Virus record (IMG/VR): IMGVR_UViG_3300046012_000505
Location: 1 to 64,000 of that record
Reading direction: 5' to 3' (one strand)
DNA length: 64,000 nucleotides
Source of the DNA: a virus
Below are positions 44,683-52,015 of this stretch, in pieces; position 1 is the first letter of the stretch; each line of letters starts with the position of its first letter. A program made the translations under genes and the position numbers. The notes under the pieces were generated by a model that worked only from the letters and a program-made list of their open reading frames with translations, did no database searches and was not told the origin of the DNA.

Positions 44683-45065
44683 CCCCACAGAACCCGCCGT
44701 ATCTGCACATCGATCTCATATTTCGCGCGCAACCGCTCGAGCTGTTTTCGCGCCTTCCACGCCGGCGACGGCGACCGCAAGCATGCAATGTCGGGATCAA
44801 GTCCACCGACGCGCACCGCCGCCATTCGATAAGCCTCCGAATGCGCCTGCTCGCGCAGTCGGTCGAGTTGTTTTCCCAATGCCTGACCGATACCCCCGTA
44901 GTACTGCTGGGGTATCGGCGCCGGCGGCTCACCGAGAGCGCCAGCCGCCGACACGGCCGTCGTCGCCCGCGCCAACACGGACGGCAGCGCCGACGCCACG
45001 CTTGGCAGCGTAACCGGAGCCGCGCCGAGCAGCTTCATGATCGACCGTCTCGTCAGCGCCATCAT
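44679..45065 (-). CDS. Protein with twin-arginine-like signal sequence
   Basis: 128 residues from ATG 45065 (ATGATG; the second ATG at 45062 is equally possible). The N-terminus, MMALTRRSIMKLLGAAPVTL, has the RRSIMKLL pattern of Tat export signals, followed by a hydrophobic stretch and ALPSVLARATTAVSAAGALG as a possible cleavage zone. The rest is helical and charged (IGQALGKQLDRLREQAHSEA, AWKARKQLERLRAKYEIDVQ). Phage proteins exported by Tat are uncommon. With the two tiny membrane proteins just upstream it may form a host-lysis or envelope unit. That is inference. Confidence 0.7.
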   Translation of the reverse strand: MMALTRRSIMKLLGAAPVTLPSVASALPSVLARATTAVSAAGALGEPPAPIPQQYYGGIGQALGKQLDRLREQAHSEAYRMAAVRVGGLDPDIACLRSPSPAWKARKQLERLRAKYEIDVQIRRVLWG

Positions 45066-45223
45066 CGGCAAATCTTCTCCGCTATGTGCCACACCGAAGC
45101 ACCGATCAACATGAGCAGAATCCCGCGCACAAGGCCAACGTGCTCGCCGCCCCAGTCCAGCGCGACCCAGAACGCCAACGCGCAGACCACCTGGACCGCT
45201 ACCCATCCGATGCGCGCCATCAT
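45062..45223 (-). CDS. Tiny membrane protein
   Basis: 53 residues from ATG 45223. Two transmembrane segments: IGWVAVQVVCALAFWVAL and HVGLVRGILLMLIGASVW, with a basic C-terminus (HIAEKICR). Overlaps on both sides are four bases. It could be a holin-like pore former, but two-helix membrane proteins have many roles in phages. Confidence 0.68.
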   Translation of the reverse strand: MMARIGWVAVQVVCALAFWVALDWGGEHVGLVRGILLMLIGASVWHIAEKICR

Positions 45224-45327
45224 CGCTTACCTCGCCACCAAGCGGCCAGCCAGGCGACACCGCCGGCCGCCAGCCACACAGCCCCGCTGACGCCAAGCAC
45301 CCAGAGCAGGGACCAGAGCCAGATCAC
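45220..45327 (-). CDS. Tiny single-helix membrane protein
   Basis: 35 residues with a GTG start at 45327 (GTGA overlap). MIWLWSLLWVLGVSGAVWLA then AGGVAWLAAWWRGKR: Trp-rich and hydrophobic, one or two membrane passes with a positive C-terminus. Coupled on both sides. Confidence 0.62.
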   Translation of the reverse strand: MIWLWSLLWVLGVSGAVWLAAGGVAWLAAWWRGKR

Positions 45328-45824
45328 GCCGACCACGCCCGGTTCACCCACACGTCGCTCATCACGTCATGAACCCAATCCGCCGACCGCTCGATGAACA
45401 GCCGCGTCGGTCCCGGCAATCTCAGCAGGTCGACCGCCGACACATTCGGCAGCCGGCTCACCGCATCGATGGTCAGCGTCTCGTACGGCACGGCGAGCTC
45501 GTCGGTAGCCGTGTCGACGGCCAGTGCGTCGCTCGGGTCGTCGACCCACGACAGGTTTCCGCGCTCGTCCAGCGCCAGCGCCCCAGACAGCGTCGCCCAT
45601 GTCGTCAGATCGCCAACCCGCGACCAATCCACCATCTTCGGAACCGTCTCGCCGAACAGAACCATCGGCGCGTCGCTGAACCGCACGTCCACCCGCTCGG
45701 CCGCGATCTCAAGCGGCACGATCCGCGACCGGTGGGCCGGCTCAGGCACCGGGCCGTTCACCCGACGTCCAAACACGGTCGTCAACCACGCGCGTTCGCC
45801 AGCCGTCAGCCCTTCGTCCGCCAT
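45324..45824 (-). CDS. Hypothetical protein
   Basis: 166 residues from ATG 45824 with GGAGG five bases upstream. Motifs: LTAGERAWLTTVFGRRVNGP, RIVPLEIAAERVDVRFSDAP, PKMVDWSRVGDLTTWATLSG and LLRLPGPTRLFIERSADWVH. The mixed alpha/beta content suggests a globular protein. No family recognised. Confidence 0.65.
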   Translation of the reverse strand: MADEGLTAGERAWLTTVFGRRVNGPVPEPAHRSRIVPLEIAAERVDVRFSDAPMVLFGETVPKMVDWSRVGDLTTWATLSGALALDERGNLSWVDDPSDALAVDTATDELAVPYETLTIDAVSRLPNVSAVDLLRLPGPTRLFIERSADWVHDVMSDVWVNRAWSA

Positions 45825-45825
45825 A

Positions 45826-46011
45826 TCAGCCTCCCGCCTCATCACCCGGCCAGCGCGCTCGCTCGTACGCATCCACCGCCGTCATTAGCGCGTCGAGACG
45901 GTCGCCGTCCGGCGTGCCACGCGGCAAGCCCCACAGCCGCTCGATTTCCCGCAGAGCAAGCTGGTGCGATGCATCGTCGGTCACGGTCACGGGTAGCGCG
46001 GTGTCAGCCAT
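45826..46011 (-). CDS. Small HigA N-terminus-like protein without HTH
   Basis: 61 residues from ATG 46011. The core, LALREIERLWGLPRGTPDGD then RLDALMTAVDAYERARWP, matches the N-terminal helical part of HigA-type antitoxins (pattern EIE-R-L-x(2-4)-PGTPEGDRLD-x-L-x-x-L-V-E-AYE) but lacks the following helix-turn-helix. It may be a truncated antitoxin, a dimerisation-only protein or an anti-toxin decoy. No toxin gene is adjacent. Confidence 0.6.
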   Translation of the reverse strand: MADTALPVTVTDDASHQLALREIERLWGLPRGTPDGDRLDALMTAVDAYERARWPGDEAGG

Positions 46012-46012
46012 C

Positions 46013-46912
46013 TCAGCCTCCCACGCTCGCCACCAGTCCGATGGTGGGCGCCTCCTCCGCTATCCGCGCAACCGCCTCTCCGCCATCCAATACCCTCGCC
46101 GCCTCGCGCAGCAGGGATCGAAGCCTTCGCACCTCGGCATCGACCTGGAGCGCTTGGGCCCGCCGCTTCACCTCACCGAGCACGGAGTATTCCGAGGCAT
46201 CTGCCGGCATGCCGAACGCCGTGCGGATGCCAGCCAGCGCGGCCTTCGCCTGCTCAGCTTCGGCCGCGGCCTCGACGCGCGCGTTCTCCACGATCTGCTT
46301 TGCCTTAGCGGTCGCCTTGTCGAGAACCTCGCGCGCGCTCTTGGGAGCCGCTAGATATTCCGCGATATCCTTCCCGAGGCGCTCACCGATCTTCCGCCTG
46401 GCGCGCGCATCGACCAAGTTGTCGTGCTCTCGCCGGTAGTAGTCGCTGGCGTGATAGCGATCAGCCGTTTCTCCCGCGCCAGAGCGCGCACCCTGCGCCA
46501 CATTGATCAGCCGCAGCCACGCGCCAGTCGGCAACTCGATCCGCTGCAGCGTCGGCCGCCGGAGGTGACGCCACATCTTGGACCCGCGCACGATCAGGCC
46601 GCAGCCCGACGGAATGTCCTTCAGTGTGCACAGCCCCTGCGGCACCGCGAAGGTAACGCCGCCGGCTATCTTCAAATACTTCTGCCACTTCCCGCCGGTC
46701 AGATCGGAGCGCAGATCGGCGACCGATATTTTTACCTCGTATGCGACGAGCTCCGGATGGTCGTAGCTCCACCGCTTGAGCGCGTAGACGTCGGGCCGCG
46801 ATTGCCCGCTGCCTAGCACCGCCATGTTCTGCCAGACCCATCGTTCGCCGCCACACCGCAGGTGCAGCGCCAGGTCATTCGCGAGATGATCGTGGCCCCA
46901 ATCGACGGTCAT
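46013..46912 (-). CDS. MmcB-like putative nuclease with C-terminal coiled coil
   Basis: 299 residues from ATG 46912. The N-terminal 130 residues follow the MmcB/PD-(D/E)xK pattern: DWGHDHLANDLALHLRCGGE, NMAVLGSGQSRPDVYALKRW, ELVAYEVKISVADLRSDLTG and YLKIAGGVTFAVPQGLCTLK, with catalytic D in RPDVY and E-x-K in YEVK. The C-terminal half is an Ala/Glu/Lys coiled coil. MmcB is an alphaproteobacterial DNA damage-response protein, so this may act on DNA ends or in mutagenesis. The coiled coil is not part of MmcB. Confidence 0.7.
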   Translation of the reverse strand: MTVDWGHDHLANDLALHLRCGGERWVWQNMAVLGSGQSRPDVYALKRWSYDHPELVAYEVKISVADLRSDLTGGKWQKYLKIAGGVTFAVPQGLCTLKDIPSGCGLIVRGSKMWRHLRRPTLQRIELPTGAWLRLINVAQGARSGAGETADRYHASDYYRREHDNLVDARARRKIGERLGKDIAEYLAAPKSAREVLDKATAKAKQIVENARVEAAAEAEQAKAALAGIRTAFGMPADASEYSVLGEVKRRAQALQVDAEVRRLRSLLREAARVLDGGEAVARIAEEAPTIGLVASVGG

Positions 46913-46922
46913 CGCAGGTACT

Positions 46923-47243
46923 TCATCGAGCGGCGGGCGTGGTCGGCACGCCGAGTTGCGCCAAGACGGCGGAACTGTGGCCATGCTCGCGGGCGTGACG
47001 CATGAGGGCTATCATGAAGCCGTCGACATTGACGGCGCCACCTTCGCACCAGCATCGCCCGAGCGTGTCGGCGAGCCGAAGCATGAAGGGGACATTTTCC
47101 GGAAGCGTCACCGTTCGACCGACTGACCCCGCATCGTCATAGCCGACCATCGCGAGGAACCCGATCCCGCGCTCCTCGCACTTCCGCGCCAGATCACTCA
47201 GCGCCGGAGCGATTTCCTCGTCATAGAATTTTTCGTCGTTCAC
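46923..47243 (-). CDS. Small hypothetical protein
   Basis: 106 residues from a GTG at 47243; GGAGG lies seven bases upstream. Mostly helical: DEEIAPALSDLARKCEERGI, GFLAMVGYDDAGS, MLRLADTLGRCWCEGGAVNV, GFMIALMRHAREHGHSS. No family recognised, although similar proteins are known from phages of alphaproteobacteria. Confidence 0.65.
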   Translation of the reverse strand: MNDEKFYDEEIAPALSDLARKCEERGIGFLAMVGYDDAGSVGRTVTLPENVPFMLRLADTLGRCWCEGGAVNVDGFMIALMRHAREHGHSSAVLAQLGVPTTPAAR

Positions 47244-47266
47244 GGGCAGTCCTCCCTCCATCGGCG

Positions 47267-47455
47267 TCACCCCCGCACCCCCGCAGCAGGTGACGACGTC
47301 GTTCGAACCGCCTTCGCCAGCGTGGCTTCCGCCGAGCTCAATCGCGACACCGCAGCGGGCACCGCAGCCGTGTCCTTCCACGCATCGGCCTGACACAGCG
47401 CCAGGCGCGCGGCGGCCCACTCAATCGCCGCGGTCTCTACCTCGCTACTCGCCAT
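47267..47455 (-). CDS. Small helical protein
   Basis: 62 residues from ATG 47455, with GGAGG five bases upstream. Helical and Ala-rich (VETAAIEWAAARLALCQADA, VSRLSSAEATLAKAVRT). Its first codons overlap the previous gene by 11 bases. Function unknown. Confidence 0.62.
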   Translation of the reverse strand: MASSEVETAAIEWAAARLALCQADAWKDTAAVPAAVSRLSSAEATLAKAVRTTSSPAAGVRG

Positions 47456-47654
47456 CCCGCCCTCCATGCTCGCCAGCGCGCGCCTCAATCCGCCGCAGCC
47501 GCTCCAACTCCGCCGACCGACGCTTCCGCCGAGCCCGCTCGTTACACGCCCGCCCGCAATACGCGTGCGACGCCCGCAACTTCGAGATCGGCTTCCCACA
47601 CGTCGCGCAGGTCCGCAACCCCGTCACCGGCACATCAGCCAAGCCGCCCGTCAT
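47445..47654 (-). CDS. Small zinc-ribbon protein
   Basis: 69 residues from ATG 47654. It holds CATCGKPISKLRASHAYCGR and ACNERARRKRRSAEL, two cysteine pairs of a treble-clef type found in small phage proteins (compare 42493 and 62335). The helix after the ribbon is very basic, so DNA or RNA binding is likely. First gene after a promoter and operator. Confidence 0.68.
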   Translation of the reverse strand: MTGGLADVPVTGLRTCATCGKPISKLRASHAYCGRACNERARRKRRSAELERLRRIEARAGEHGGRDGE

Positions 47655-47662
47655 CTCGCAAA

Positions 47663-47680
47663 ACTCCACAATCCGTGGAT
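47663..47680 (-). promoter_or_regulatory. Operator-like palindrome, copy 4
   Basis: ACTCCACAATCCGTGGAT on the plus strand; half-sites TCCAC and GTGGA. It is placed between the -10 box at 47681 and the start codon at 47654, as in copies 1 and 3. Confidence 0.6.
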
Positions 47681-47709
47681 GATATACGCGTGTATGAAGA
47701 TCATGGGAA
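47681..47709 (-). promoter_or_regulatory. Promoter of the unit starting at 47654
   Basis: Minus strand TTCCCA, 17-base spacer, TATATC. The 200 bases further upstream (47710-47911) hold no gene that I can support. Confidence 0.45.
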
Positions 47710-47911
47710 GGAAAAAATTATTACGGGCGAGGGGAGAACGTGAGAAAAGCCGGTGGGTTTTTCTGGCAGCGGTCCCCACCCCACCCCTCGAACACTCTGA
47801 CGCGCGCTCGCCGATCCGCCTGGCAGGGTCGGCGCCGGCCGGGCAACCCGCCGACCGACGGCGCACCCAGGTCAGCGCGCCGTCGTCGTGGTTGGGCCGC
47901 CAGCGAGCGGA

Positions 47912-48547
47912 TCAGCGCCCACCGCGCCCGATCGATGGCGTCTGTGACGCTGTTCGTGGCGGCCGAGCCGTGTCACTGCCCACGAGCGAGGCGTCAGCGG
48001 CCTGCCTCAGCAACCGATAGAGCGTCGAGCGGTCTATACCGAACGTCGCGGCGACGCGTGAAGCCGATTCCTTCGGGTTGCTCATCAGCAGCCGCGCCTG
48101 CTCGATCTGGTGCGGGGCAAGCTTCGGCCGCCGGCCGCCGACCTTCCCGCGTGCTCGAGCGGCGACAAGCCCGGCATTGGTCCGCTCCCGGATCAGGTCG
48201 CGCTCCATCTCGGCGAGCGCGGCCATCATGTGGAAGAACATCCGACCCGCCGGCGTCGACGTGTCGATCGTGTCGGTGATCGAGCGGAAGGCGACGCCGC
48301 GATCGGCCAAGGTGCGAACGAGGTCGACCAGCTGGTGCACGGTGCGGCCGAGCCGGTCGAGCTTCCAGACCATGAACGCGTCGCCATCGCGCAGATCGGC
48401 GATCGCCTTGGCGAGCTCCGGGCGGTCCAGGCGGGATCCGCTGGCCGTCTCGGTGTAGACGCGCTCGCAGCCGGCCCGCTGCAGGGCGTCGAGTTGGAGG
48501 TCGAGGAGCTGGTCATCGGTCGAGACGCGAGCGTAGCCTATCAGCAT
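47912..48547 (-). CDS. Serine recombinase (resolvase/invertase family)
   Basis: 211 residues from ATG 48547. The start MLIGYARVSTDDQLLDLQLD has the catalytic Ser at residue 9. RVYTETASGSRLDRPEL, FMVWKLDRLGRTVHQLVDLV, AGRMFFHMMAALAEMERDLI and RERTNAGLVAARARGKVGGR are all conserved family segments. A C-terminal helix-turn-helix (ASRVAATFGIDRSTLYRLLR) gives DNA binding. Small serine recombinases resolve cointegrates or invert DNA. Inverted repeats upstream resemble its binding sites. It may keep replicated phage or plasmid-prophage genomes monomeric. Confidence 0.92.
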   Translation of the reverse strand: MLIGYARVSTDDQLLDLQLDALQRAGCERVYTETASGSRLDRPELAKAIADLRDGDAFMVWKLDRLGRTVHQLVDLVRTLADRGVAFRSITDTIDTSTPAGRMFFHMMAALAEMERDLIRERTNAGLVAARARGKVGGRRPKLAPHQIEQARLLMSNPKESASRVAATFGIDRSTLYRLLRQAADASLVGSDTARPPRTASQTPSIGRGGR

Positions 48548-48933
48548 GGCGGCGGTTCCCCTGAAAGTGTTGCACAAACGACAATAACTCTACCATCGCC
48601 ACTTTGATTATGCAACAGCATCAATGAGACTGAGGGGTGGCGCGGTCGCGTCGTCCGATCAACCTTCGCGCGACCGTCGCACAACCCACCGTTTGTGCAA
48701 CGCACTGGACCATCTACCAATCCGGTCATATGACCGCCGAGGCGTCCGGCGGCTGGTCGGCCGGCCAGTCGGGCACCGCGCCGCCGTGGTCGATGATGTT
48801 CGCTTCGAGGGCGCCGAGCGCCAAGGTCGCCGACCAACTGCCGACCGGCCACCAACCTCGCCCGCCTCACGGCGCTGACCCTAGCTCGCCCTAGCATCAG
48901 CCTTTCGATCAGCCTATCCACCGTCGCCGCCAT
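48541..48933 (-). CDS. Possible small gene, frame uncertain
   Basis: A frame starts at ATG 48933 with GGAGG five bases upstream and opens convincingly (MAATVDRLIERLMLGRARVS, AVRRARLVAGRQLV). After about 35 residues the same frame turns Arg/Pro-rich, while another frame ending at 48726 gives protein-like text (LGALEANIIDHGGAVPDWPA). This suggests either a frameshift or a short gene of about 70 residues. The last third of the open frame runs across the resolvase-site repeats and is unlikely to be protein. Confidence 0.35.
   Translation of the reverse strand: MAATVDRLIERLMLGRARVSAVRRARLVAGRQLVGDLGARRPRSEHHRPRRRGARLAGRPAAGRLGGHMTGLVDGPVRCTNGGLCDGRAKVDRTTRPRHPSVSLMLLHNQSGDGRVIVVCATLSGEPPPC
48570..48700. 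promoter_or_regulatory. Candidate resolvase (res) site
   Basis: Upstream of the resolvase gene there are two inverted repeats built from the same half-site. TTGCACAA (48570) faces TTATGCAA (48608), and TCGCACAA (48677) faces TTGTGCAA (48693). Tn3-type res sites consist of two or three such dyads next to the resolvase gene. Dyad spacing differs between the two, as in known res subsites. Confidence 0.5.
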
Positions 48934-48944
48934 CGTTCCCTCCA

Positions 48945-49348
48945 TTGTTGAGTCAACCTCTCAACCACACCTATCGCGGGACGTGACACGCTCCAAAATC
49001 CCGTGGCCCCCTTGTGTCACACCCCGTCACCCCCTCTCTGTCTCTCTTACCACTTTGAAAAGAAAGAAAGAAAGAAAGGGGGGCCACGGATTTCGCACAT
49101 CTCCACCCATATACACACGCGCACATCACGCGCGCACCTGAAGGGGTGTCTCCCGAGCGTGTCACCTGTGGCCCCCCCCTAAAAGATTGCTATAAATCAA
49201 ACACATGACAGAGACAGAGGGAGGGCAACAGCCTGTGACACAGGGGGGCGACAAGGCTCGATCTGGGGCGTGTCACGTAGACTGGGGCGATAGTCGAACG
49301 GTCGGCGTGCACGTTAATCGTGTGTGATGTAGGTGACACGCTGGAGGG
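48945..49348. other. Origin-like non-coding region with GTGTCAC repeats and a long inverted repeat
   Basis: No gene fits in these 400 bases. Six copies of GTGTCAC or its complement lie at 48983, 49014, 49159, 49235, 49270 and 49333. A 15-16-base inverted repeat (48996-49011 against 49078-49093, one base different) encloses a pyrimidine tract followed by a GAAA-repeat purine tract. The region stands directly after the replication ATPase gene. Iterons, a dyad and a skewed tract beside a replication gene are what one expects of an origin. It could also be a terminator or packaging-related site. Confidence 0.5.
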
Positions 49349-51133
49349 CTATTCGGTCGGATCGATGGCTTTGAAGGGGACGGCGACGGCACGGAAGGAC
49401 GACCCGTGGCCGAATTTCATCGAGGATTTGGACTTGATCGCACCCGGAGCGCGGGCGAGCGGCACGGCCCATTGGACGGCCCAGGAGGTGTCGCGGAGGA
49501 CGCGCTCGAGGGCAGAGTGCGAGTTTGCGAACCACACGTAGTAGCCGTCTCCAGCGCCCGGGTAGGGTGCCTCGGCGGACGGCGTGGAGCCAAGCGGGTT
49601 GAGCCGCTCGACGCGTATCCCGTAACGCCGCAGATAGACCAAGGCGTTGTCCGGCGGGATCACCTCATCCTGATACTCCTTGGCCACGCTGGCTATGAGA
49701 TCGCCAATCGTGCGCTCGTAGATCGAGCCGTTGCCGAGACGCAAAATGACGACCTGCTGGCAGATGAACGAGAGCAGCTTGGCGTGGTCCGGCGTCGAAT
49801 TCGCCTCGATCGCAGCCTCGTTGATCCAGCCGAGCTTGATGATCGACTCGCGGGCCTGATCGATCGTCAGGGTCTTGGAGTGGTGCAGCGCCGCGGCGCC
49901 AGCGAGCAGCACCCCTAATTGGTCGCCATTGCGGCGGCTTGGCATGATCTCCGCAGCTGCCTTCGCATAGGTCTCGGCGTTGGCGCGGATCGCCGGCAGG
50001 AGGGCCAACGAGCGGCTTAGGAGACGGGTCGAGAAGTCCTTTGTCAGCGTCTTGGCCGTCATCGCGCTGATCGTCTCGAAATGTTCGGCGATCGCACGCT
50101 TCATATCGCTGGTATTGCCTTCCGGACCCAGCAACTGGATCACCGTGAAGCGCGACTCGTCGGCCTGTTCGGTCAGCATGGGCTGGACCGACGAGAAGCA
50201 CATGGACGACCGCACGCGGTATTGCTGCCCCTTACCGGCATCGCCGCCCTTGACGATCGGCGCACCGCCTTCGGTCGACGCGGCCCGGGCGAATTCGATG
50301 ATGGTCTGGAGGCGCTCACGATCGCGCGGGTTTTTGGTGTCCGCCTCGTCGAAGATGACCGGGCGCGCATCGGATTTGAGCGCCTGGCGCAAGCCGGGCT
50401 CCGTCGTTCGAGACTGCACGGAGAGGGCGATGCCGGACAGAGACGCCTCTACGATGTGCTCCTGCACCCAGGACTTGCCGGAGCCGGGCGGCGCGCATAT
50501 CCAGATGTGAGGGCGCCATGCCAGCGCACCGCAAAGAGGCGCCACGACGCACCAGCCGGCCAGGATGGTAGCCATCCAGGGCCGCTCCCATCGCAGCAGC
50601 TCGCACAACTCGAAGAACCGCCGCGCCTCGTCATTGTCGAGCCGAGGACCTGGGTTGATGCCGAACGATGTGGCTTCCTCGTAGATATTGGTGGTGTCAA
50701 ACGACGCGACGGGCTGCCGCTCGCCGTCGACGATGAGATGGTCGCCCAGGTGCAGGACGACGCGCTTGCGGTCCCACCACGCGCCACGGCCGCGCAGCCG
50801 GTCGATGTTGAACACGCCGGCGCGCAGGCACGCCTGGATGAGCGCGTTGATGGCTGCAGGACGGTCGTAACCACCCTTCTTCGGGTATTCCCGTTCCCAG
50901 TAATGCAGCGGCGCCAGCCCGAGCAGCGTGCCGTCATTGCTCAACGCCCGGCCGTTCGCCTCAGTGATTTGGCCGGATCTGCGCGCGAGGAAGTAATAGA
51001 CGCCGTGATTGTGCCCTAGCGCCCGGAATTCCGTCTCATCGAGCGAGACCTCAGCCGACTCGCCGCCGGGCTTGGCCCGCTTGGCGGCTTTGCGCGCATC
51101 GGCGAGCGGAACGACTCTCTCGTCGTCTGGCAC
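49349..51133 (-). CDS. P-loop replication ATPase (primase-helicase type)
   Basis: 594 residues with a GTG start at 51133. Residues 30-150 resemble the N-terminal part of phage primase-helicase-like proteins (HNHGVYYFLARRSGQITEAN, AWWDRKRVVLHLGDHLIVDG). A P-loop ATPase follows: Walker A WICAPPGSGKSWVQEHIVEA (residues about 211-230), SRTTEPGLRQALKSDARPVI, Walker B FDEAD (261-265), and VRSSMCFSSVQPMLTEQADE with ESRFTVIQLL as the arginine-finger area. No TOPRIM or zinc-binding primase domain is seen. It probably unwinds or loads at the adjacent origin-like region. The C-terminal 90 residues include NALVYLRRYGIRVERLNP and a beta-rich end. Confidence 0.82.
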   Translation of the reverse strand: MPDDERVVPLADARKAAKRAKPGGESAEVSLDETEFRALGHNHGVYYFLARRSGQITEANGRALSNDGTLLGLAPLHYWEREYPKKGGYDRPAAINALIQACLRAGVFNIDRLRGRGAWWDRKRVVLHLGDHLIVDGERQPVASFDTTNIYEEATSFGINPGPRLDNDEARRFFELCELLRWERPWMATILAGWCVVAPLCGALAWRPHIWICAPPGSGKSWVQEHIVEASLSGIALSVQSRTTEPGLRQALKSDARPVIFDEADTKNPRDRERLQTIIEFARAASTEGGAPIVKGGDAGKGQQYRVRSSMCFSSVQPMLTEQADESRFTVIQLLGPEGNTSDMKRAIAEHFETISAMTAKTLTKDFSTRLLSRSLALLPAIRANAETYAKAAAEIMPSRRNGDQLGVLLAGAAALHHSKTLTIDQARESIIKLGWINEAAIEANSTPDHAKLLSFICQQVVILRLGNGSIYERTIGDLIASVAKEYQDEVIPPDNALVYLRRYGIRVERLNPLGSTPSAEAPYPGAGDGYYVWFANSHSALERVLRDTSWAVQWAVPLARAPGAIKSKSSMKFGHGSSFRAVAVPFKAIDPTE

Positions 51134-51279
51134 GGATCAGACCGACACGCGGAGCGGCATGAAATCCCCCATAAACCGCCGAGCATCGGCGGGGTTGGAC
51201 CGGGCGCGCAGGCTGTGGGGGACAGCCCACGCACCCAGTCCTCACGTTGATTGCAGGTCAACGCGGCGCCACAGAATAC

Positions 51280-51292
51280 TCACAAAATGTGG
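51280..51292 (-). promoter_or_regulatory. Operator-like site upstream of the replication ATPase gene
   Basis: TCACAAAATGTGG on the plus strand is a variant of the repeated palindrome (half-sites TCAC and GTGG). It lies in the 326-base divergent region 51134-51459, which holds promoters for both directions but no gene that I can confirm. Confidence 0.45.
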
Positions 51293-51364
51293 ATTGGTGG
51301 TAGCCCGAAATAGCGGGGAACACGGCTTGATTGTGGCTATCTACGCTGATCGCTGACTGAGATA

Positions 51365-51379
51365 TTCACATTTTGTGAA
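51365..51379 (+). promoter_or_regulatory. Operator-like palindrome upstream of the early operon
   Basis: TTCACATTTTGTGAA is a near-perfect dyad (TTCACA/TGTGAA). The pair with the 51280 site suggests a repressor binding twice in the divergent control region. Confidence 0.5.
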
Positions 51380-51388
51380 CTTTAGCGG

Positions 51389-51417
51389 TTGACAATGCGT
51401 GGAGTCGGTAGCAGAAA
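51389..51417 (+). promoter_or_regulatory. Early promoter (-35 TTGACA)
   Basis: A consensus TTGACA stands ten bases after the palindrome at 51365. The -10 17 bases later (CAGAAA) is poor, so the promoter may need an activator or a different spacing. It faces the plus-strand operon beginning at 51460. Confidence 0.45.
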
Positions 51418-51459
51418 TGAGGGACCGGAAGCTGGTTCCGGTCGCACGGAGAAAACGAC

Positions 51460-51747
51460 ATGACTCACGCCTTCATAATCACCAGGGATTGCCTCGAAAA
51501 ACGCGACATCACCGTCATCGGACCGCGCAACGCGAACGACGGTCTGGTTGCCCAACTGAAGGACGGCGGCGGTCGCGCCTTCCGCATGCTCGATGACGAC
51601 GGCGAGGTCTACTACGAGGGCCGCATCCTCACGAGCGACGGCCCCGGCTCGCAAGACGACTTCGCCCCGCTCGATTGCTACGGCGAGCCGAATGCGGGCT
51701 GCACGTCCATCCAATATCGCCAAGGCGCCGTCTGGAAATCCCTCTGA
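51460..51747 (+). CDS. Early-operon hypothetical protein
   Basis: 95 residues from ATG 51460 with GGAG eight bases upstream, the first gene of the plus-strand operon. Sequence: MTHAFIITRDCLEKRDITVI, RAFRMLDDDGEVYYEGRIL, DFAPLDCYGEPNAGCTSIQY. A small acidic alpha/beta protein of a type widespread in phages and plasmids; function unknown. Confidence 0.75.
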   Translation: MTHAFIITRDCLEKRDITVIGPRNANDGLVAQLKDGGGRAFRMLDDDGEVYYEGRILTSDGPGSQDDFAPLDCYGEPNAGCTSIQYRQGAVWKSL

Positions 51748-51817
51748 CCCATCGCAGCGCGGCGGGTCCGTCCAGCCGCGTCACGATGCGCCAGAGCATC
51801 CGACCGAGAGGCACGCC

Positions 51818-52015
51818 ATGAGAGTCAAAATCTACGATATCGACAGCAACACGGGCGAGCAGACCCTGCGCGGCGAGGACGCTACCTTGGCCATGTTCGA
51901 CGACGACGACGACCGGCATTGGGTCGAGCACGAACTGCGGTCGCGCGGCCGCTCGTATGTCGGCGGCGGCGCTGCCCCGCTCGTCCTGCTGGTGCGCGCC
52001 GGAGACGCCCAGTGA
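51818..52015 (+). CDS. Small acidic hypothetical protein
   Basis: 65 residues from ATG 51818 (MRVKIYDIDSNTGEQTLRGE, TLAMFDDDDDRHWVEHELRS, SYVGGGAAPLVLLVRAGD). Its stop overlaps the next GTG by four bases. Function unknown. Confidence 0.68.
   Translation: MRVKIYDIDSNTGEQTLRGEDATLAMFDDDDDRHWVEHELRSRGRSYVGGGAAPLVLLVRAGDAQ

Noticed and set aside
47651-47866. A 71-codon minus-strand frame upstream of the zinc-ribbon gene
   Set aside because: It overlaps the promoter/operator, has no ribosome binding site and looks random.
51137-51261. Short minus-strand frames just upstream of the replication ATPase gene
   Set aside because: One frame (ending ARRFMGDFMPLRVSV) looks protein-like but has no usable start codon or ribosome binding site. 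I could not support it.
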